Of a stretch of DNA of 64,000 nt, positions 49,406-62,560 are shown in pieces. The stretch is from the NCBI GenBank assembly GCA_004026145.2, contig CP034996.1, forward strand, positions 13,265,641-13,329,640. Reading direction: 5' to 3'. Under the pieces are notes generated by a model, which did no database searches, was not told where the DNA came from, and saw nothing but the letters and a program-made list of their open reading frames with translations. The stretch's first letter is position 1; the number at the start of each line of letters is the position of its first letter. The position numbers and the translations under genes are program-made. This stretch comes from Takifugu bimaculatus (lineage: Eukaryota; Chordata; Actinopteri; Tetraodontiformes; Tetraodontidae).

Positions 49406-51304
49406 AGTGTTTGTCAGGGTTGGTGATTAGCTGTCACCCTCTGTAGAAGCAGATAACACCCCACACAGGCTGTTTCCCCTCCGGGAGCATGCACACACGT
49501 AAAACAGGAAAACACACAAACAAATACACAACTCTGCACACATGCATGCAGGCGGAAGATACCTGAACGCTCGGCGAAAAGCACAATCGTCCCTGGCATT
49601 TCTTTATGAAGACACGAGTAATATAGGATTTACTCCCATTACAATAGCACCGGTGGAAGCGCGCAGACCTTAAACATCCGTCTCTAATGGTAATTTGAAA
49701 ACCACCAGCTATTAAGACACAGCGCTGAGGACATTTAACCCTAACTTAAGAAAAGACCTCCCATAATTACCCGAGCTAAGAGTGCATTTACCAAACACAG
49801 CAAACTGCTTCCTCATTAATTTTATTTACGCACTTATTCTTGTACTTCAGCATCTTCCCGTGAAAGACCCACACGAATCGAGCTTTTTCGGTTGTTGTGT
49901 GACACAAATAATTCTGAGATTTAAAGTCACACAACTGAACAGGTCACAACACGACGGCGTCCAACAGCACGTGAGGTTGGCTGGAGCCTCAAACGCCCCT
50001 CGGTGGGAGTGGGAGTGTCTTGTGATGACTGCTGACCTGTCCAGGCTGTATTTTTGATGTTAAGGGAGGTTAACAGAAAATGAATGGATGGGAGAAAAAA
50101 CTACTTGGAACAAAAACTCCATTTATTATTTCACTGTACACAGCTCTACTTTTTGACAGCAGACTAACTGCAGCTGAACTGAACCACCTCTGCAACAAAG
50201 TTTCTCCGTCTCTCGCGACTTTCAAAGGCTCAGAGGCGACTTCCCACACCTCCATCGTGGCCGGACCGCATGTGTAGCGGAAAACTGCTGAAACTAACTT
50301 GAAACTTGAGGAGGTGAACTGTAAATGTGACGTCAGTGCGACGCAGCGACCCTCCATAGAGAGAGATGAGAGATCAGCAGGTGGAAAAAGAAGCAGCTCA
50401 GGTCTACTCTGACTTCCTGGGCCTGCGCTCTCTCAAGACTTTGACATCTTTTCAAATGATCCGCGAATTCCTTTGGTTACTTTCACACTCTGGTGCTTCG
50501 TACTGCTGCAAGCGCGACATGGCACCGGATCCATTCGGAATCCTCCCTGTGGCACCTCAACTGTATCGGCCCTGTGACTTTTATCCTTCGCTTGGAAACA
50601 CCAAAGAAGAGGTAACCCCCGGCACACCGTGCAACATTAAGCTTCTAATATTCTGTTTGATCAAAACTTTGAGTAGGTGGTGCGTGTGTGTTTTGTAGAA
50701 TCCATTTCCATTCCCTTCCCAAAAACAAGGCCGCGCTTCAGATGAATATATCAGAAATGGATCACCTTGCCCTCTTCTTCTCTTATCATCTGTGCAGCTG
50801 CACTACAAAGCAGCATTGAAATGTAGAAGAATATACAGCGCGGCTTTATCAGCTGTCCCTAAGCAGCTTTACTCAAGAGAAAGCTCAAACAATGTTGGCT
50901 AATCACAGCGTTTTAAGAGTCCTGAAACCACCAAGAACAAGAGGCCATTCCTGCTGAGACGGCGACCTTGTTAAAGGAGCAAAGCCCAAATGTAGGGTAA
51001 CGGATGAGTAAAGGGCCGACGGCGGCGGTGAAACCGAGGGGGGCAGAGAGGGAGCGCAGAGAGCGCAATAAAGGCAACAAGATAAATACACACAAAGAAA
51101 GACATATGAGATCGTAGCCCTGCCTCTGTGTACATATGGCCAAAGCTGCTGGAGCAGGGAAAGACCAACACATTGAGATATGCCTCTTTGCTCAGGCTTC
51201 ATTTTAAGAGTGATTTGGCAGCCCAGGCGTACACATGCTGGCAGGCTGCAATGTATGCCCCCAATCATCTGCTGATCACTGAATTACTGCATGCCTTTTT
51301 TTTG

Positions 51305-51322
51305 TTATTATTATTATTATTT
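51305..51322 (+). repeat. (TTA)n short repeat
   Basis: About six TTA units after a T-rich run. Confidence 0.85.
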
Positions 51323-52933
51323 CCTTCAACACTACTGGATAATTTGCTGAGGGACAATTACCACTGACATTTAATTGGCTCATTCAGCTTTATTAGCGCA
51401 GCTATTTTAGCTTGACTTAAAGGCACCGAGCAATGCACTCTTTTTCCTTTTAAATATGTATCATGCTTTGATTTCGTTCTGCAATCAGCTCTCCAAATTA
51501 AGCATGCCCTGTAGAGACACCACTTTGTATAATCTTTGCTCTTGATGTGTGCTGTGCTGTATACAGGAAGTAAGGAATGTCCCACATTTAGCAACCCCCT
51601 CACTGAAATTAGCAGGTTATATTTGCGGGTTATTTATTCATTATTATGGAGTTAAAACATGGCTATTTAATGGTTCTGAAAGCAAGAATGATATTATACT
51701 AGTAGATTATTACGGGAATGTTCGAAGCATGATAGGCTTTTAAAGGTGATTATATTCTATGGACCCTCTACCTCACCTACATGTAATCAAGCACACTGAC
51801 TGTAAGTATATAAATGAAGTGTGACTGTGACCAGACGGGAAAATAATCTACAAAATCCAGATCGAAACCCTAAAGGCATTTATAGATCGACGGCATAGAT
51901 TTTCTCTCTGTCTCCATTTCTACCTGGCTTAGGTTTAATTCAACTCAATTAAATCAACCCATGAGCCCAGGCATTCACGGAGAAAGCAATCATTCATCTT
52001 TGTGGCGAGCCACTTCATCTGAGACAAAGAGGAGCTCCCGCTCTTCTCGTTCTCCATAGAAAACATTAAACCACTCAATCAAGTTCTAGTCAACACCAGC
52101 TGCCTCGTACTTATCACGGCTGCAGCTAACCAACTTTTCACGGATGTCCTGGCCTCTCTTCTGCAGCCCCCCCCCACCCCTGCTGACGAGATCACAAGTT
52201 GGTGGTTAGATTTGGGGGAAAAAAAGGGAAAAAAAAGTTCGAATGCTTATCTTTCACCACACAACAGGAAAGTGAGGAGAAATTAAAAATGCCCCTGATG
52301 TGGGAAAACACCTGGAGGTAACGCGGTTATCTACCCTGCACGCCACGGCTTTAACGTAAGATAATCAACGCAACCATCAACATGACAGCAGTACCTATAA
52401 GGGGCTGTCCTTGAGTGACTGGCTGTGATTGCCACCGACATCTCCCCCCCCCTCAGGACTATATCAGGAGGACGCTTCAGACAGACGTCGCTTCAGCCGA
52501 TACATATTTCATGAGCTATGGTAAACACCGCTCTCACCTAGCTAGGGATAATGCGTTCTCAGCGGATCGGCTAATGCACCGACCGCTCATCTGAATGAAG
52601 AAAGAAAATAACCGATAATGAAAGAAGAAATGGAATTATTAAGTGGTCGCGAATACGCAAATAATCAGTAGTGAATAGCGCGGGGGCCGTTTCTCTCGCC
52701 CACCTAACCTTTGTCTCTGGTCAAAGTTGTACCCCGCTGAATGCGGGCGGGCTTTCATGGCCTTCTTTTCCGCCGTGGATTTCACAGATGTGTAAATGAT
52801 GCGACATGAGATGCTGCGAGTGGAGCTTTGATCTGCTATTCCTCATGCCAGGTTGTACAACAAAAGGCGATGAAATCCCGAGCTCAGACAACCCTCGTGT
52901 AATCTAGAAGAAGCTCTCCGTATTTCTGATCCT

Positions 52934-52974
52934 CCGCCGCTCTGATTGCTGTGCCGCTGCAATCAGAGCGGCGG
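52934..52974. repeat. Perfect hairpin, 16-bp arms, 9-nt loop
   Basis: CCGCCGCTCTGATTGC (52934-52949) and GCAATCAGAGCGGCGG (52959-52974) are exact reverse complements around TGTGCCGCT. A T·G pair at 52933/52975 could extend the stem by one. An E-box CACGTG follows at 52979-52984. The surroundings are moderately CpG-rich. Function unknown. Confidence 0.9.
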
Positions 52975-54853
52975 GCCACACGTGGATACGCCCCACAAAC
53001 CCTATCTGCCACGTCTGAGGGCAGATCGCTGCTCTTTTAAATGCAGGTGCTACTCAGAAAGAAATCTAATGGTTATTTATGTGGATGTGCTTATTGCGTC
53101 TTTCTTTAAAAGGGAAAAAAAATCTCAGCTAATTCTGAAAGGTAACATAACCCATTATGCAAATAAATTGTCAACACAACAAACAGAGGCAATCAATAGG
53201 GCAAACTTTACTGTCACCACTTGTGGTTGTGTGTTTTTTTACAAGGTAAACAACAATTGGATTAAATTAAAAGTTTTCTCCAGGACATGTTTTATTTATT
53301 TATTTTTTAAAAAACAACTTCTAGATTAAATTAAATCCTGAATAATCTTTTATTTTTGGTAACAGAAGCAGGTGTTCTCAACATGGGGCCAGTGATTCTT
53401 GGATCTGCAAAATTATGACATTTAAAAGGTGTAAAGTTCCTATAAGTTATTGTTTTTACTGGCCTCGCCCACAAACACCTTGGTTGTTGCTCCTGTCTAT
53501 CGATCTTTACACATTCTTTACACCCCTGGAATGGACACACACTCGTATCCTCTCACTGTTAACTGGCAATGAAGGCAAAAAATATAATCAAAAAGAGTAG
53601 AAACTGCTATAGAAAGGCTGTTAAACAGCTCCTTTTCCCTTTGTTTCCTACAGAACCTCACAAGAAAGGACAGAAATCTGTTCAAATCGAACAACACCGC
53701 TCTGCTATTTGGGCTAAAAAGATCACAAAAAGGTGCTTTTTGAGAAACAAACAATTTTATAGCGCTGTCCACTTTCACCAGTACGGCTGTGATCTTATGG
53801 AGGAGGTGAAAGGCTAAGAGAGAGGTGGGGACGCTCTGTAAACAGGGTTGTCTCTCTGGGTGAAAAAGAAACCTCCGCGCTCAGGTCATCAGGGGTGTCG
53901 CAGCAGGCGCGTGACAAAATAATTAGAAGAAAGAAAGAAAAATGTCTGCCAGATCACAGATCACGCTGGGAAAAATACCTGTTCATACTGTGATTATTTG
54001 TCATTAAATGTTCGGGCTGCCACCCTGTAGGGGAGGGGGGGGGATTCCAAACTTCTCTGTAACAGTAGATTTCAGTTTCTGTCCCTTGTAAATAACAGCC
54101 TGCTGAAAGGACGTTATTAAGCACGGGAAAGCACCTACAAAACAACAAGGGAACAACCGCAGGCTGGATGTGGCCCTCTCACGCCGCTTCACAGCCCTCG
54201 TCAACCAGCTCCATTTTAACTGCAAGAGCAGCCGAGTCTGTGACAGCTAATTCTATCGCTCCAGTTTGAGAGGACACTCATCCTGATAGGCAGCAGGGAG
54301 GGAGGGAGACAGGGACGGACCTCGGCAATCATTCGCTGGTCACTAAGCATATAGTAGTATTTAGACAGCTTTAGCATAATGCCACAGCTTAATGCGTGTT
54401 GGCTAATTTGCCAACAGGCTTGATGTGAACAATCTCTCCACATGTTATGGTTGGGCGCATGGCCTGATGGGATGGCACGCCATTAGCCGAGTCAGGCTGA
54501 GGGGGCCTCGCTGTTAAAACTACAAGGTGTAGTGGAGCATAACAAAGTGAAGGAGGGATTCATCTTGCCATATTTGCTACTTTGCCAGCATACTGTGATC
54601 AGTGTCATGGCGCGCATACAGCATGCAAAGCGCTCAATAGAGGTGGGAATAAAGCAAACAATTAGAGCCATGCAATATTAGTATTTTCAATACCCTTATT
54701 ACATATTCACATTGTCTATCTGAGTTGGTAATCACTTGTCTCAAACAGTTTAATTACAGCTTGGCAATGACTACTTAACGTGATTAGATGTTATACTTTA
54801 TTGTCGCGCGTGGAATAGTTCATCAATTATATTAAGAGTTATTATTGTCGCGA

Positions 54854-54894
54854 GGGTGCAGCGGCTGCATGGGAGCATGCAGCGGGTGCAGCGG
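54854..54894 (+). repeat. GC-rich duplicated GGGTGCAGCGG
   Basis: Two exact copies (54854-54864 and 54884-54894) flank a short palindrome GCTGCAT...ATGCAGC. Confidence 0.8.
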
Positions 54895-56293
54895 GGGCTG
54901 AGTGACAGGGACTTCTTAAAGACTTCATTCCACAAATAAAGTAATCAATAAAGCTTGCGCACATCACGTCCTAGCACACAGTGGGCTGTAAGGTCTTTTG
55001 CATAATTGCAATAAAAAAGTGTATTGGCCTGACTGATTGAATTCAGGCTTGGTAATTGCAGCATAAACAATGTAGTTGACTCGTCACAGCTCCGGCGCCA
55101 CTTGGCTGTCAACAATCCACAGATTTTCCCAGTGTCTACCAGCACACCGTGCTGCTTCCACGGCCCGCCGTGTAACCAGCATAATTATATGGCGCACGGG
55201 CGTTACCTGAGGGGTAACATACACGCGCTGGGGTATTCTGTCACACGTATGTGGAATGTGGCCCGTCCCTTCCCCCACTCCTGACCTGTCACTCAAAATC
55301 AGCCCCAGTGGAGCAGATGTGTGGCAACTCCCTATCGTCATGTCTCCTCCATCCGCTGCAAATTCTCCCCTCTTCCTCCCACAAATAGGAAAAAAAATTA
55401 AACCTGTATCATTTCTAATAGCTATATAAATCCCTGTTGATGCTGCTGTCCATCAACATGACCACCCGTGCTCTCAGCCCACCCCTCCACCCCCCCTTGA
55501 TCGACATTTAGTCGGCAGCCACCCGCCAGGTGCCTGCCTCCATCCTCGATCTTTCCTCCGTGCACCAGTTACTCTTCCTCTCCACCAGGAGAACCTCTGC
55601 ATGCTTCCAGGCAAAGGCAGGTGTCTCCTGTCTCCCTTGTGCTATCCGTTTCCCCTCCACAACTCCCATTCCTCACTGTTGTGTCTCGCACACATCCAAG
55701 GAGCACCCCAGTCGAAAATAAAGTGGAGCTTAAACGACAACAGCTTTGCTTTTCTAAGGATTTAGAGAGCATAAAGAGGGAGCTGACTTGTTGGAAAGAC
55801 TGCCGGCGAAGATAAAATGTTGGGCTTTGGTTTCTAAATTCCACATGAATGCTTTTCCCTTTAGTGGGCATTACGATGGCAATCGACCATATCATAACAT
55901 TTGTTTTGCTTTAGAGTTGTCCCCTGTGATTTATGCTCCCCGAGTGCAAATATTTTATGTCACTATACAAGCAACAGGTTCTGTCAGGGAGAACGCGGGG
56001 GGGGGGTCTTCAGGGGCTAAATCTGAGAGATCTGTATATTTGTGAGCCTGTGCGGTTGGGTGGCGAGACACTTGTGGCAGTGCCAGTGTGTGACTGCGGC
56101 CCCCCGGTTAGGGAGCGGCGCCTGGAAAGGTTACCCAGCAGAGTGGCTTTTGTATGGTAATGTGACCTCCAGCTCTCTAAGGAGTCCCAACACCTGCCCA
56201 GTACCCCCCACCAGCTGCACATCCTACATGTTCACTGTTTTCCCCTGATAGGAACATTACTGACGTTCTTATCATTTATAGGATATTATACAG

Positions 56294-56333
56294 CGTCTGC
56301 CCAAAAACCTCTGTCAAAAACTGTGTCAAAAAC
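56294..56333 (+). repeat. Degenerate three-copy short tandem repeat
   Basis: Three units of about 13 nt: GTCTGCCCAAAAAC, CTCTGTCAAAAAC and TGTGTCAAAAAC. Confidence 0.65.
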
Positions 56334-58074
56334 TTCGCATTTCTCTTCAACATCATTTCTGGCCATCACAATTACAATAATACCATTTTATTTTAGCGTG
56401 CACACTAAATGTGGTGTTCATTAGCACAGCAGTGGCGGGCTAAGTCCCTTGCAGTCAGGTCCAGTGATCGCAATACACAAGTCTGCGCGTAATTGGGTTG
56501 TTCTCTAACTGGGTAGCATCCCATAAAGCTCAAAGCAGAGGAATGGAACACAATTTCAACTTAAGTAAGCTAAGCCACCAACAGTGGCAAAATAATTGTG
56601 AAACAGCAACCGCAATAAGCAAGCGGCCCGACTGCAAAGTACAGGTAATAGAGGCTTTGATGTACAATTTAATGCAATTACACTATCAAGTCCACATTTT
56701 ACATGCATTTACAGACGTGCATGCAATATTTACTTACTATGCTTGCTCATGTTACTATAACCTAGCACACGGACAAAATCTTAATAACATTGTGAGAATG
56801 TGCTGACGTTTGTGATCTGGACAAAAGGGCTGAGGAAGCCTGTTTATACAATACATGTATGCCCCCCCAGACACTGGCTGAGAGCATGGAGAGAGAGGGG
56901 CTCTAAAGCAATTATAGCAAATTAAATGAATGCCCCCCAGTTAAATAGTGTTAATAGTGTTCGGGGAGAGAAATTTTAGATGCATCTCACAGTGTGATGG
57001 TAAGATCTACTTGGATTGCTGAGTAGCAAAAAGTAGCTATAATTATATTTAAAACCCCTTTTCAGGGGGAACCAATTCAAGTGTGCCGATTGTTGTCTGA
57101 AGGAGTGGACTGAAAGGTTTCCGACAACACCAAAGTTAGCTCGTCTGTCGTCACAGAATAAATTCAGAGATGAATACAGGGGGATTGTTTTGCAGAGCAT
57201 ATAATGGGAAACGATGAAGCAATAGCAACCACTGACACCTTCAGACATCTGCTCTATGATTTAAGGTGACAGTGATGAAGATGCACAATAACATATGCTG
57301 TCTAGCATGAGATGATAAAAAGATGCAGAAGATGAAACCCCACGTGAAGCTCCTGCTGCACCAACACAGCCCGGCTGTATTTTTTAAGGTATTCATTGAA
57401 AATGTGGTATTATGGCTGATTGCTCAACGCGATATTTTAAGCTACATGCAGGTTTTCACAGACAAGTCTGACTATAATGTATTCTCCACAGTCACCCACT
57501 GTGGCTCGTGTCCCCTCGCTAACAAAAGCCCACTCAATCCATCCATTCGAGGCCTTGGAGCTGCCTCCCACAGGCTACATTCATGCAAGATGCCTACCAT
57601 CAACCTCCGAGTCTGAAGTAGCCCACCTACTGAACTCTTTTCTCCATCTTCGTTCAACCGAGCAGCATCGCCACCCAACCCCAGTCCCCCTCGTCTCCTT
57701 GCACCCGTACTGAACTTATATATGCATTAGCTTTGTTCTGGCTATGGTTCCAGCCTCATTAAATGCATACTTAGCTACTGTCATTAAGTTTGACTTGAAG
57801 CCACATTTATAAGCGCCATGTAAAAACCTGTTCCTCTATACACTTAGTCTATTTATTTATCCATTAAAAAAACTTAATTATGAATGAATGTCACCATGAA
57901 TAATTTATTTGCTCCCCAGTGGGCCGAATAAATATCCAGCACACCTTTGGTTCCTCTCCTTCAGTGTTCCTTCAGCCCCTTTGGTAGCACCAAGCACTAC
58001 TGTGTTATTGCTCTTTCTCCCTCCCTAGAGGGTCTTGCTCTGTTAGTCCTAATTAATATCCCCACTGAATGTAA

Positions 58075-58091
58075 ACACACACACACACACA
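58075..58091 (+). repeat. (AC)8 microsatellite
   Basis: AC array with a degenerate GACACATGCACA continuation to about 58115. Confidence 0.85.
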
Positions 58092-61000
58092 GTGACACAT
58101 GCACAACTGCACACACGGAGCGACATGCACAGAGGCCAAGGACCGTGTGCCGGTACAAACCATTTATTAAAGCTCCTGTGAAGGTCCTGGCAGACAGCCA
58201 GAGGGAGACATGACTTTGGATCCCATTCATGTCCACATCAGCAGAGTAAAATGTTTCTAGGTGCTGATCCATGACAGCCATTATTGCTGCAATCCAGTTT
58301 TATCACTGTCAATTGTTACAAAAGCCAAAATGAGCCATTTTTCTGCACTTTAACAGATTGTCAATACAGTCGCACCTTCTGAGAGGAAGTTTATTTGCTT
58401 TTGAAGGCATGGTTTGAACATGGAGGGAATAAACAGCACCTCAGTCATGTTGTGTCTTCACTGCCACTCAGAAACTAAATTAATAAAAAGCGTAACCTTT
58501 CGATAGACCAAACAAAATGATACAAGGCTGGCAGAGCCAAAACAACAGCTTAAAAATACTGATGGTTTTGAAATGTTGATAAATCTGCAATTTCCATTTT
58601 CTTGAAAGACGTCCTCAAGACTTAGCACCGCCGCAGTTGGAAATCTATCATGTGGCAGACTCATGTACAGGTTTGCTAAACTTTACCAAGGGGGGGGGAC
58701 AAGCTGCTCCAGCGAAAGCCTGGCGGCAGAGTAGCAAATCACTGCAAGGCCTTTTCATGTCTTAAAAACCTTGAGGCAACTTTTTCGCAGCAGTCATCCA
58801 TAAGTCAACTTTAGGCCTTAATAAAGCATGAGCACAGACAGAGGCATCTGTTGCAATAGGGAACTTGTTGAGTTTAAGCAGCTCCGTGCACAATGAGACA
58901 CCTCGGCCTTGTTTATTGCCCACACATCATAAATTCAGAGACCAAACAAAGTGGCGTTCAACCTGCTGTTTCATCAGAATGCATTATTACTGGGGTGCCA
59001 TGAACACCATCAATTTAGTCTTCATTGACCTGCAGGCATATACAATATTTCATTTAAAATTGCGGAATGACTGCGGTAATCATTAAGGGTCATGAAACGG
59101 CACAGCCCTAATTTACTACTTCTTCATCACGTTCATTCTTTGTAGAGGGAATGATCTACAACACGGTGGTCCGCCTTGGCGGTCTGAACAGGTCTAATGC
59201 ATTTGGTAGAGGCTGATAACAGTGCTTCACTTTCACAACGTGCACTCAAAGGGAATTACAGTGCAGGGCTGCAGAAAGGAGAATGCCTGAGTGCTTTGGT
59301 TAAAACCAGGGCTAAATGCTATCTTGTGCTTACATACTCCCTGATCCATGCACACTGAGGCCGCCTGATCGTTTCAGAGCGAGATCCATTTACATTTTCA
59401 CTTGACATGGCGGCTCATACAGTATAGGCCGCCGGTACAGAAATCGATTGCACAGCCAAAGGCCTCTCCTTTTCTACAGAGCACTGGTCTCCAGTCGAGC
59501 CTTACCTGGATAGAGAGATATGGGGATGAAAGGATTGGGTGCACTGAGACCATAGCCGTGGGGGAGAGATTTTTAGCATGGGGTTGAACATGTTCACGTA
59601 CCGCTTTACAGGATAGCTATAGAGCCTCTCTGGGGAAAGGCTAGGTGGCAAATAATATCTGAGTGTCTATTAGCTTTCCAGGTAACTGCTGCTTTCCATC
59701 TGAGGGGCTGTATGAGCCCTCAGAGACCAAATCAGTCAAATATAAGGGGCCTGCCATGCAGCTCTTGCGGCTCCGCCATGCCTCGCACAGTCGGCGCCTG
59801 GTTTCTCGCCGTCAACGATGCTTTTGTTTTCGCCTGAATAAAAAAAAATCCCGTCCAGACACGGGAGACAATCTGACCAGTTGCCTCGTTGCCTTCCTGC
59901 CCAACTTTCCCTTCAGAGGGAAACTACTTCCACGCCGAGCATGTGCTTTCTTGTGTCAGCATGCCACTGCCTCAGCCGACATTTTTTATCACCCTCGCAG
60001 TGAAGGCTAAATATGAACACACATATGAATACATGAATAAATAAACAAGTAGTTATTGTTATTCACCTGCACGCACTCTGCCGAGCCTGCAGAGTCTTTT
60101 GTCTGCAGCCTGTACTTCTGCTGAGCATGGGCTTTCTGACAGAACGTCTGAAGTAGGGCAGAGGGGAGTGGGAGCACAGGTGTTCCTGAGTGGCTCTTTT
60201 ACCGAGAGAGAATGACCTGTGTCTGCAAATGCCCCCTCTGTCTGTCTTTAGAGCTTCCTGCTATGCCCCCATGCCCTGTTTCTTCTGCGGCTACCATCCT
60301 GGCATACAGAGCTGCCATTTGCCCAGATGGCAGACAGCAGGCGTTCCGTCCCACATACGCACGCTCGCTATGTCAGTGAAGTGCTGCCCCCCTGAGTGTG
60401 TCTGAGATGCATCTTTTTGTCCATTTGACCAATTAAATGAAAGGCCGAAGGAAAGCACTGGACATCTGTAGTGCTTAAGTCAAGCGCTGTACTGGAGATG
60501 CAGAAATCAGACTGGTTACTTCTAGTTAACTATTTTTAACAAACTATTTCTCCCCAGTGGATGCATGTTTTAAATGCCTTGGGAATAAAACATTGCTTTT
60601 GCTCATTAGTGGCTTTCAACGTTGGTTTTATCCTGTTGCTGGTCACCACTCCTTCTAACACAGAGATGTTACCATGGCAGAAGGTTGCTTCCATCTAATG
60701 CATCAGAATGCTTCAAAGTTCCCTTTTGCAACTAGCTTTGACAATTGTAAAGTTCACGCTTGCCATCTGTTACGATTGATTGTGGAGTTTTACACGCTCG
60801 TCTCTGCCAGTCTCACCACATATTTCCAGACTGTCATCGTTGATTTGCAGAAACAAACAGAGAAGATCTTCTGTGACATTGACACCTTAGTTTGGTCACA
60901 CAGTCGGGTCTGTAAGAGCTCGCTGTTGTCATCTCCTATTCTACTGTACATCACGGGAGCGTCCACTTACTTTCTCCAGCAGCGATGTCTCTTGGGGATG

Positions 61001-62549
61001 GGATGCAGTCCAGACTACTGCTACACATCAAGCTCTTCAACTTCATAATGTCACACTGACACCAGGAGACAGGTTGTGCCAGGGGTGAGGCCCAGGACTG
61101 AAGCGAAGGTCAGCAGAGCTCCACAACTGGTGTCGATGCCACAGCATGTATGGCTCAAGTACTTGGCAGTGCATCACAACAACAAAATGTGACATTTTTC
61201 AGAAGCTGTCAAATTGCAGTCTAAAAAGTGGTCTTGACTGGGGACCGCGGCAGAGGACCGCCGCAGGGCTTTCAATCTGCCCGTAATGGGAAAGATGGAA
61301 GAAGATAAGATTCCAATTCAGCCATTTCTGCAAGGCCCAAAGTGATCACACTGCAATCCAACAGGGTATTTGGGGCGTTGAGAAAATTCTTGAAGACAAA
61401 TATCTTAGAGTATAATCACACAGATTCCATCAGTGCTCCTAATTCTTCAGCTTACTGAAAATTATGATCACAATGTCGGCTCGTGCGGTCACAATATGCC
61501 AGCGCAAAGGACATTTTCCTACAGCGGGGATGAGGAAAACAAACAGGAGCAGCAGCATATTTCAAGGCTGCACTGACGTATTGATGTGCCTTATGTTTCA
61601 TTGTTTTCAATTCGGATTTTTAAATGAAAAAATTCAGTTCTGTGCAAATCGGGCAAAATAATATGCAACAATTAGGAGACAATTAAGACAACAAATAAGA
61701 TGTTTTCCAACAACAGGAATCAAAATGTTAATTTAAGTTGATTAACTCATTAGCATGGCTGAGATAATCTCCATCGCCTCCACAACCCTGACCAGGAAAA
61801 AGCATCAGTTAACACAACATGGTCAAACAAACATGGTTACACTTAAAAACAGTTTCCCCCACCCTGCAAGTGTCATCCTAAGAGGACTTCAGAGTTAATT
61901 GTGTTACAACATTTCCACATTAATGAATTCTCATTATCGGTGTTGTTTTTGGAAATGTGCACACCCATGGAGAGATAAATTCAGCTGCAGCGGCAGCCGC
62001 AGACTCTATGGACCGAGCAACATGCAGCTCAATTTAAAACAGGCAATCATTTATCCAGCAACACCAGTGGGCATTATAACTCTAATCATATGAACACGGG
62101 GAAGGCTCCGAGGTTTAAGCGCCGCAGTCTGACAAGAGGAACTTCCACAGTGACATGACCGCGCATCTAACATGAAAAATGTATGTGTCCCTGAAGAAGG
62201 GGCGCTACATAAAAAATGTCTGTTTAAGGTGAAGGAGTGTGTGTTGCATGAAGATAAACGCCTAAAGATAAATTGTGGCTGTTTAGATACAGGAAATGTG
62301 TTTTGTGTTCCTCGAAGCAATGCTGCTCTTGTAGCCCTTTAAAAAAAGAATCTTTGTAGCATTAATAATAATTAAAAGCACACTAACGGTGTATAATGTC
62401 TCTCAACTCCCTGCGCGTGCATACGCCATGTCGACACCCCCATCAAACATTTCTAATTAATCTCCAGGATTAATTTTGTGGGCCTGCTTGTCTATATAAG
62501 CGGGCAATGCAAACTGGCCTCAAACACAAAGAGGAAACAGAAAGAGAGA

Positions 62550-62560
62550 GGGGGGGGGGG
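62550..62560 (+). repeat. G11 homopolymer after GA-rich sequence
   Basis: Eleven G preceded by AAAGAGAGA and followed by TGGTTGGGGG. Confidence 0.9.

Larger units (their letters stand above)
46875..52933 (-). other. msi2: msi2 upstream intron, middle part
   Basis: Non-coding. It contains C13 (47730-47742), a small CpG-rich patch with GCGTGCACGC (47651-47660), a CTCF-like core (49002-49015), a CT-rich tract (49343-49405) and (TTA)n (51305-51322). AT-rich sequence around 51370-51550 has ATTTAATTGG and CTTTATTAG type motifs. I see no exon. Confidence 0.65.

Noticed and set aside
49375..49430. CT-rich tract ending CCCCCAG as a plus-strand splice acceptor
   Set aside because: The sequence after it hits a stop within a few codons and no partner exon is visible.
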